From CAZAOY01 sp964486925 (GTDB lineage Bacteria; Bacillota; Clostridia; Oscillospirales; Ruminococcaceae): a stretch of 51,661 nucleotides of DNA. The stretch spans positions 1 to 51,661 of the forward strand of contig CAZAOY010000012.1 of the NCBI GenBank assembly GCA_964486925.1, written 5' to 3'. Both the position numbers and the translations under genes were made by a program. The notes beneath the pieces are model-generated. The model had not been told where the DNA came from. It saw only the letters and a list, made by a program, of their open reading frames with translations, and did not search any database. Of the stretch, positions 16,692-24,100 are shown piece after piece (position 1 is the stretch's first letter; every line of letters starts with the position of its first letter).

Positions 16692-17771
16692 TTAGTTGAT
16701 ATCTCCAAATGAAATACCTATTGAGCGTGCAACCGAGATCATCTGGTCATTAACTGGAACTAGCTTGGAAACTCCTGCGACGTCAGAGAGCTTATTGTGG
16801 GTAACTACGTTACCGGATAGTGCAACCGTTACACCAAAAATTTTATCCTTTACAAGCTTAGCGGCATACACACCAAATTCGGTAGCAAGCACCCTGTCGT
16901 ACGCTGAAGGAGAACCGCCGCGTAAAAGATGACCAGGGATTACCACACGTGTGTCACAGCCTGTAGCGGAGATAATCTCTTTAGCTAGGCGGTTTGTGAT
17001 GGTGGTTTCACCACGGCTTGCACGAAGGCTTGCACGTTCCTTCTTTTTAAGCTTTGCTTCTTGGTCGTCGATAGCGCCCTCTGCAATAGCTATAATGGTA
17101 TAGGATTTACCACTATCCACACGTTTTTCGATGGCCGAGATAACATTACTGATTGAGAAAGGAATTTCAGGTAGTAGGATTATATCAGCACCTCCCGCAA
17201 CCCCTGCATATAGTGTAAGCCAGCCTGCTTTGTTACCCATTATCTCGATTAACATAACACGCTTGTGGCTAGCGGCAGTTGTGTGGATACGGTCGATAAC
17301 GTCGGTAGCGATATCAACTGAGGTGTGAAAACCAAAGGTAAAGTCTGTACCATAGATGTCGTTGTCGATGGTTTTGGGTAGCCCTATAACGTTAAGCCCC
17401 TCGTTTGAAAGGAGGTTTGCAGTTTTATGTGTGCCGTTACCGCCTAGGGTTAGCAGACAGTCGAGTCCCATCGATTTGTAGTTGTTCTTCATGGATGATA
17501 CCTTGTCGATCTGGTCGGCTTCTATTATCTGCATCTTTTTATGTGGTTGTCTGGATGTACCTAGGATAGTACCGCCTCGAGTTAGGATTTCGGAAAAATC
17601 TTCCTTTTGCATAATGCTGTATTCGCCGTGGATTAGACCGTAATAGCCGTCCTTTATGCCGATAATCTCAATGTTTTCGTCAAGCTCGTATAGGGCTTTT
17701 GCTACCCCTCTAATGGTTGCGTTTAGTCCTGGGCAGTCGCCCCCGCTTGTAAGGATACCAATTCTTTTCAT
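16692..17771 (-). CDS. pfkA: 6-phosphofructokinase
   Basis: Phosphorylates fructose 6-phosphate in glycolysis. The 359 residues include ILTSGGDCPGLNATIRG, the donor-specificity segment GGNGTHKTA (residues 110-118) and PKTIDND (132-138, catalytic Asp136). In E. coli numbering it has Gly104, which leaves room for ATP (PPi enzymes have Asp), together with Lys124, which many ATP enzymes lack. This is the mixed Gly/Lys pattern of some clade X/group III enzymes. Unusually, the preceding Asp103 is Asn (N112). ATP is the more likely donor but this is not certain. Monocistronic, convergent with argS. Confidence 0.92.
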   Translation of the reverse strand: MKRIGILTSGGDCPGLNATIRGVAKALYELDENIEIIGIKDGYYGLIHGEYSIMQKEDFSEILTRGGTILGTSRQPHKKMQIIEADQIDKVSSMKNNYKSMGLDCLLTLGGNGTHKTANLLSNEGLNVIGLPKTIDNDIYGTDFTFGFHTSVDIATDVIDRIHTTAASHKRVMLIEIMGNKAGWLTLYAGVAGGADIILLPEIPFSISNVISAIEKRVDSGKSYTIIAIAEGAIDDQEAKLKKKERASLRASRGETTITNRLAKEIISATGCDTRVVIPGHLLRGGSPSAYDRVLATEFGVYAAKLVKDKIFGVTVALSGNVVTHNKLSDVAGVSKLVPVNDQMISVARSIGISFGDIN

Positions 17772-17927
17772 ATTAGACTCCGTTTCTCCGCTGAGATAGA
17801 TCGATAGGATAGGTATAATGGTAAGGTCAGCGGCAGATTACCATTCTAAGGGTTTATCCTAAAAGTTGTATTTTATCAACTAGAAATGATATTGTTTTTA
17901 GTACAAAATCTGAATGCTCAATTGATA

Positions 17928-19127
17928 CTAGTTTAACTGTAGCGTTAAACCGAGTGAGCTATTGTTGTATGAATATGAGGCTCTAAGGCTATTCTGCTTT
18001 AACCCAAGCTTATTAGCAACAGGGGTAGCGATTTTACTGTACCAACTTCCGTCTACAAGCATTGTACGTGCCTTACTATAGACATCAGCAGAGGAAAATT
18101 TTGCTGAAAATGGCTTTTTTAACTTAGATGAGGACAATGAGGAAATTGCCGCCTTAATGTATGAGTTTATGTCACTAAACAAAAGCTTCTCATAAATATA
18201 ATAGTTATACTTTGTACCCTTACAGACAGGAAGAGACTTAGACAGACCTGTTCTAACATGGGTTTTATACAGTTCATTGTCGGTTATGTTAAAGTATTGG
18301 TAGTGGTAGCTGTTAGACGGGTTACCGATAGGATCATCGAAGGTAACATCCATATTGTAGAACTCCCCACCAAGCTTAACCATATTCCATGCATGATCTT
18401 GACCGTTTGCAACACCTGTTACATAGGTGCATTGTATCCCTAGCATATTCATATAGTATTGAAATGCTTTGGCATAACCCGCACACACCGTCTTTCTAAG
18501 CACAACGGCGCTATAGATTGACTGGTTAAAGTTTGAATTATAGGTATAGTCAATGGATGAGGTAAGTTGATCATGGATATACCTAACCTTTTTATACAAA
18601 GTGCTTTGTGCCGCCGCCTTTGCAAGGACTGCTTTGGTGTTCTTGTTAAAGGCGGTATTAGCCGCTTGCCAGTTTTGCTCGTTTGCTAGGCTGTTATACT
18701 TTAAAGTAACCTGTGATACAATGTTATTGGAATAGAGGTAGCTGTAACCTGTTTCCAACCAAAATAGCTCTGGTGAATCGTTGTACAACGCCTCCATTAC
18801 AAATTGTAGATCTTCAATCGTAATATCTATAGAGAGGGTTATCTTGCTAACTCGGTTGTATGCGTATCTATAGATCTGGTCGTAAACAATCTTACCCTCA
18901 TTTGTTAGCATATTACGAAACATAAGTGAGCTAAGCTTTATAGGGTTTTTGTAGTAATCCATCCTGTTTGGCGTGGCTAGGGAATCGTTAAAAAGTATTA
19001 ACGATGTTTTAGTCACTTCCTGTAGAGTGGTGGTTTTTTGTGCTTTTGCAGGGAAAGTTGTGAGAGAGATAGCCGTTAAAATCATTAAAACTACGCTAAA
19101 AAAATTAACTAACTTTCGAGCTTTCAT
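17928..19127 (-). CDS. secreted transglutaminase-like cysteine protease-fold protein
   Basis: A signal peptide is clear (MKARKLVNFFSVVLMILTAI, cut near FPAKAQ). The transglutaminase-core triad is intact: Cys215 in KTVCAGYAKAFQYY, His245 in GQDHAWNMV and Asp260 in YNMDVTFDDP. Bacterial members act mostly as proteases or peptide-modifying enzymes at the surface. The substrate is unknown. The 399 residues carry an N-terminal ~150-residue region of unknown fold. ATG 19127 is preceded by AAGGG at the right distance; a TTG two codons earlier is less likely. It lies between pfkA and lepA with its own promoter. Confidence 0.85.
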   Translation of the reverse strand: MKARKLVNFFSVVLMILTAISLTTFPAKAQKTTTLQEVTKTSLILFNDSLATPNRMDYYKNPIKLSSLMFRNMLTNEGKIVYDQIYRYAYNRVSKITLSIDITIEDLQFVMEALYNDSPELFWLETGYSYLYSNNIVSQVTLKYNSLANEQNWQAANTAFNKNTKAVLAKAAAQSTLYKKVRYIHDQLTSSIDYTYNSNFNQSIYSAVVLRKTVCAGYAKAFQYYMNMLGIQCTYVTGVANGQDHAWNMVKLGGEFYNMDVTFDDPIGNPSNSYHYQYFNITDNELYKTHVRTGLSKSLPVCKGTKYNYYIYEKLLFSDINSYIKAAISSLSSSKLKKPFSAKFSSADVYSKARTMLVDGSWYSKIATPVANKLGLKQNSLRASYSYNNSSLGLTLQLN

Positions 19128-19245
19128 AAGCAAAACCCTTATTCTCCGCCTAACATTATCTTATCAAACACCCTTGCTATCGGCGGTACAGCAAGTCTGA
19201 CTGGTAAAATACGACTTATGTGAAAGAGAACTATTATAATTATAA

Positions 19246-19274
19246 AGTATAATTAATCGTTTAATAACGTTAAA
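19246..19274 (-). promoter_or_regulatory. candidate promoter of the transglutaminase-like gene
   Basis: On the minus strand TTTAAC (19274-19269) and TATACT (19251-19246) are 17 bp apart. The -35 box overlaps the inverted repeat 19264-19294. Confidence 0.5.
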
Positions 19275-19294
19275 AGATCTGGTATTAACGTTAT
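19264..19294. repeat. 10-bp inverted repeat downstream of lepA
   Basis: Arms 19264-19273 and 19285-19294 (ATAACGTTAA/TTAACGTTAT) are perfect. It could be a lepA 3' hairpin or an operator, since it overlaps the -35 box of the next gene. No T tract follows on the minus strand. Confidence 0.5.
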
Positions 19295-19322
19295 ATGCTA
19301 CTAAAAGGTATCCGTTAATATA

Positions 19323-21131
19323 CTATTCATCAAGCTTTAGTATCGACATAAATGCTTCTTGTGGAACCTCAACAGTACCTACTTGACGCATACGCTTTTT
19401 ACCTTCCTTCTGCTTTTCAAGTAGCTTTTTCTTACGGGTGATATCACCACCATAACATTTTGCAAGTACATCCTTGCGCATTGCCTTTACGGTTTCTCTG
19501 GCTATAATCTTGCCGCCCACAGCCGCTTGGATTGGAACCTCAAACATCTGGCGTGGGATATGCTCCTTTAGCTTTTCTGCAATTCGGCGTGCACGCTCGT
19601 ATGCTTTATCACGGTGTACAATAAAGGAGAGTGCATCTACTACATCACCGTTTAACATAATATCAAGTTTAACCAATTTGGATGGGATATATCCAATTAA
19701 CTCATAGTCAAATGAAGCGTAACCTCTGGTTCTGGATTTTAGCGCGTCAAAGAAGTCGTAGACAATCTCGTTAAGGGGTAGCTCGTAGTGCATCTCTACG
19801 CGGGTTTCATCAAGGTACTTCATATCCTTAAACACCCCACGGCGATCCTGACAAAGATCCATAATGTTACCCACATATTCAGAAGGGGCGAGGATGTCTG
19901 CCTTAACAAACGGCTCTTCTGCGGTTTGGATAAGCGCAACATCAGGGTAGTTTGTTGGGTTGTCGATAAGGATGGTTTCGCCGCTCGTAAGGGTGATTTT
20001 ATATATTACCGAAGGGGCGGTGGTGATAAGCTCTAGGTTAAACTCTCGCTCTAATCTTTCTTGGATAATCTCCATATGCAAAAGGCCCAAGAATCCACAG
20101 CGGTAACCGAATCCTAATGCTATAGAAGTTTCAGGCTCGAAGGAGAGGGAGGAATCATTTAGCTGAAGCTTCTCTAACGCTTCCCGAAGGTCAGCATACT
20201 TAGCGCCGTCTACAGGGTAGATACCGGAGAACACCATAGGATTAACCTTGCGGTAACCTGCTAAAGGCTCTAGGGCAGGATTATCAGCAAGGGTAATAGT
20301 ATCACCTACCTGTGTATCACCGATATTCTTAATGCTAGCGGCTATATATCCTACATCCCCGGCGGACAGCATTCCGGTGGAGATAATAGACTTAGCACCC
20401 ATTACCCCAACCTCTACCACATTAAAGGTGCTTCCGGTAAACATCATCTTAATGGTGTCACCCACCTTAACGGTTCCTTCCTTTACCCTAACATACACTA
20501 TAACCCCTTTATAAGAGTCATAGTATGAGTCAAAGATTAAAGCCTGTAGTGGTTTGTCATCATCCCCTGATGGAGGCGGAACCTCCGCTACTATTGCCTC
20601 TAGCACAGCTTCGATGTTAAGCCCTAGCTTAGCGGATACCCTAGGTGCGTCAAGGGCGGGGATACCGATAATATCCTCAACATCCTTGCAGACTCTATCG
20701 GGGTCGGCGGATGGTAGGTCGATTTTGTTAACGATTGGGATAATCTCAAGGTTATGCTCCAACGCAAGGTAGGTGTTTGCTAAGGTCTGCGCTTCGATCC
20801 CTTGAGAGGCGTCGATAACCAGTATTGCACCCTCGCATGCCGCAAGCGAGCGGGATACCTCGTAGTTAAAGTCAACATGACCAGGGGTATCGATTAGGTT
20901 AAACTCATACACCTGATTATCCTTAGCAAGGTAGTTGATACGAACAGCCCTTGCCTTTATGGTAATGCCCCGTTCCTTTTCGATGTCCATGTTGTCCAGA
21001 ATTTGATCCGACATCTCACGCTTTTCTAGGGTTAGGGTCTGCTCTAGTATTCTATCAGCCAGAGTGCTCTTTCCATGGTCGATATGGGCAATGATACAAA
21101 AATTTCTAATGTAGCTACGTCTATTTGACAA
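19323..21131 (-). CDS. lepA: elongation factor 4 (LepA), ribosome back-translocase GTPase
   Basis: Translational GTPase that acts on stalled or mis-translocated ribosomes. The G domain shows G1 AHIDHGKST, G3 DTPGHVDF and G4 NKIDLPSAD. It continues through EF-G-like domains II, III and V to the LepA-specific C-terminal domain with GGDITRKKKLLEKQKEGKKR. I place the start at TTG 21131 (MSNRRSYIRNF...), because GAGGTGA then lies 6 nt upstream. The GTG at 21140 would overlap that site. The helicase gene ends 60 nt before it; a small hairpin (21158-21174) separates them, so partial read-through is possible. Confidence 0.95.
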   Translation of the reverse strand: MSNRRSYIRNFCIIAHIDHGKSTLADRILEQTLTLEKREMSDQILDNMDIEKERGITIKARAVRINYLAKDNQVYEFNLIDTPGHVDFNYEVSRSLAACEGAILVIDASQGIEAQTLANTYLALEHNLEIIPIVNKIDLPSADPDRVCKDVEDIIGIPALDAPRVSAKLGLNIEAVLEAIVAEVPPPSGDDDKPLQALIFDSYYDSYKGVIVYVRVKEGTVKVGDTIKMMFTGSTFNVVEVGVMGAKSIISTGMLSAGDVGYIAASIKNIGDTQVGDTITLADNPALEPLAGYRKVNPMVFSGIYPVDGAKYADLREALEKLQLNDSSLSFEPETSIALGFGYRCGFLGLLHMEIIQERLEREFNLELITTAPSVIYKITLTSGETILIDNPTNYPDVALIQTAEEPFVKADILAPSEYVGNIMDLCQDRRGVFKDMKYLDETRVEMHYELPLNEIVYDFFDALKSRTRGYASFDYELIGYIPSKLVKLDIMLNGDVVDALSFIVHRDKAYERARRIAEKLKEHIPRQMFEVPIQAAVGGKIIARETVKAMRKDVLAKCYGGDITRKKKLLEKQKEGKKRMRQVGTVEVPQEAFMSILKLDE

Positions 21132-21157
21132 AAAGTTCACCTCGTTTTATTTTTAAA

Positions 21158-21174
21158 ACACAGATATGCTGTGT
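21158..21174. repeat. small hairpin between the helicase gene and lepA
   Basis: ACACAG (21158-21163) pairs with CTGTGT (21169-21174) around a 5-nt loop. On the minus strand it is followed by TTTAAAA, so it may be a weak terminator. Confidence 0.4.
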
Positions 21175-21191
21175 ACATGTATCTATTCGTA

Positions 21192-24100
21192 TTAAGACGG
21201 TGGGATTATGCTGTCGCCATTAACAATATATCCGTTATTTTGGATAAATAGATTAAACGCGTCCTGGATAGCGTACTTTATCTTTGAACCCATCTTAATA
21301 AATCCAAACAGATTTGCAGTATCCTTTTGTAGCTCGGACACCGTTATGGAAGGGTTGTTTTGATATAGTCGCTGGATTGCCTGCGCAAGCTCATTTTTAC
21401 TTATATACTGTATCGGTCGTGTATCTGATCCTGTGGATGGTACTCGTACAGGCAGAGGATCATCCGACTTTAGATAGTAAAAATCATCGTGGATGTACAT
21501 CTGTGAGGATAGATTTTCCTGTATTACCTTTTGAATCAGTGCTTTAAATCTAATGCTTACCTTTGGCTCACCCACCGCTACACAAACTCGCTTACATAGG
21601 TGATCAAACAGTATAGGGTACTCCTTTGATACCAGAGTGGACACACAAGCTTTAATATTCTGCTCAATAGGGATACCCGGAATAACAAGCTCATTTACAT
21701 CCACCTGCTCATATATTAAAAGTCCTAATTTCTTAATTAAATCTGCTGTACCTAGGGTATCCGAGGTAGGACTGTAGATACTCTCTGTACTAACTGAGAT
21801 AGGAGTAGGGGGTTCGGATATATTACTGTTGGATTTTTTATCTGGCTGATACTGGCTTTGCAGATCAGGATTTATCACTACAACACGTTGCTTCTTTGTC
21901 GGGCGATCTTCAAGATTCTTCTTAACTTTAATCTGCGCTACCTTAATAGCGGTGAACAGACGATTTCTCTCTCGACGGTTATCCGCAACCCAATCATACC
22001 CCCACATTCGATGTACCGACCAACCAATGTCCGAAAGGGTATCGCAAGAGGTCATCTGGCTGTTGTGGTTTAGCATATTATCATCGTCAAATATTATAGC
22101 TAACAGATTTATCAGTGGCTGTTTTCTATCATATACAACGATAGGAAGCTTAAGACTGCTGTCGCCGTACAGGTACTTAACCCCATATCCCAGAGAGAGT
22201 ATATAGCTGCCAACCGATTTATAAAGGTTAGACGCACTTATATCTTGGTGATAGGTAAAGGCTACAGAAGGATTTTTCTCTGTAGTACAATGTATCAGCT
22301 CTTTAATAGCGCTAATACCCTCATTCCTCTCGTTGGTTGTTCCTTCGGTGGATAGGGAGGTTACGATGTGAAGCAGGTTTCTTGGGCAGAGGACAAGGTT
22401 GTTAACAAACCCTAAAAGATCGGGGCTGTTTAACGGCGGGGTATCCATATCAGTAGTCTTACTGTAATGCTTTGATAGGGAGGTAGCAAAGATAATGATA
22501 TCCCGTCTGGTGTCCTCAAGCTTGTGGATAGGACGGATAAAGAACGGTTCGTCCTTACTTGCAGAGAATAGGTACTCTAATGAGCTGTCCTGCTCACATA
22601 ATATTAAGATTTGGGTCATAAGCTCTTGTGCTTGTGACTCTAATAACGTTACAATACCAAGGGTTTTGTTAGGGAAATTCCAGTAACACCATAAAATCTT
22701 CTGTAAAACATTTGCGGTTTCATTTGTATTCACGCCATCAGGTGATAGCGTACCCGCAGTAACCTGATGTGCAGTAATCCCTAGATTGGTGGACTGCATG
22801 TCAAAGTAGGGGAAGATAGTAAGACTGTTATGGTAGAACCTAGAGGAAGCAAACTTAACCATGTCCTCATGGGTATGGCTGTAGCACACAGAAAGGTTTT
22901 TATGCGAAAGCTTACTATTTAGCAATGTTAGCGCTGATATATTTAACGGGCTAATGCTAGACTTAAGGTTAATCTCCCTTTGGAATAAAGGTAGGTTAGT
23001 ATCACCTGAAATGATAACCTGCGTACCCTTTAAGGCAAGGTATAACGCAGTGTATGCGGGTAGATTAGAGGCATCATCTAGTATAACCATATCAAAGCTA
23101 TATGCGTCGGTTATAAGGTCGGTAGCGGATGGTGGGGTCATTAGCATACATGGAAATCCCGAGGACACCAGTAGCGGTATCTTTTCAAAGCTTTGTTGGG
23201 TGGTAAGAACCGAATTGCCTACAAGGTTACTCTTTACATAAGCAATCTCCTTCTTAAATACTCCATTTGAGATGGCTCTTGATATATCCTTTACATGGGT
23301 GGAGTTAATCCTCTGGCCGTTAGTGAGATAGAGTTGTCTTTGTGCTTTCCTTGCGTTAACAATAACGCGGGATCTATCTGCTCCGTTCTTTGAGGTGTAC
23401 TCTAAAACAGCTTTATCGCTCTCTTTTAGAGCGTTTAGATAAGCAAAGTAGAACGAGTGTAAAAAGCTACCGATACAGGAGCTAATATCCTTATACTCTC
23501 CTCTTTTAATATAGCCGATATATTTTGTTAGGTTATATAGATTAGCTTTCTTGGTAATGTTGTTATTCTGTACTAAGGATAGTAACTCATCCTTGTTTCT
23601 AAGCCGCTCTGATAGATTATTTATAATGTAATCAAAGGTATGGCTTAGCAGGCTTTCGGTATCGGTAAACATGCTTTTATACCGTGCTACTATATGGTCG
23701 TGTTCTGCCATTAATGATGGAAGGGATTTTACTGTAGGGGTTGCTTTTACGGAGATTCCAATAAAGTCATCCTTGTTACAGAGTCGTCTTAAGAAGCTGT
23801 CGTCATATCGATGTTTTCGATACAGCTTAGTAAAAGCGTTGGCAAACTCTACCCGAGAAAGTATATCGGAGAATACAGTATTTGTACCGTCGTAAAATTC
23901 CCCGCAGATATCCTTAATTATAACCTCGTTATCACAAAAGCGCTGGTAGCTATCCTTAGTTGAAGCAATATCAAGCAGGTTTTTAAGCATAACTGGGTAT
24001 GGGGTATCCTCCACATGGAACGACTTAATGGTTTGGTAATCAGCTTTAATCTTAGTTAGTATGCTAATAATATAGGTTAGAGATTTATTAAGCTGTAGCA

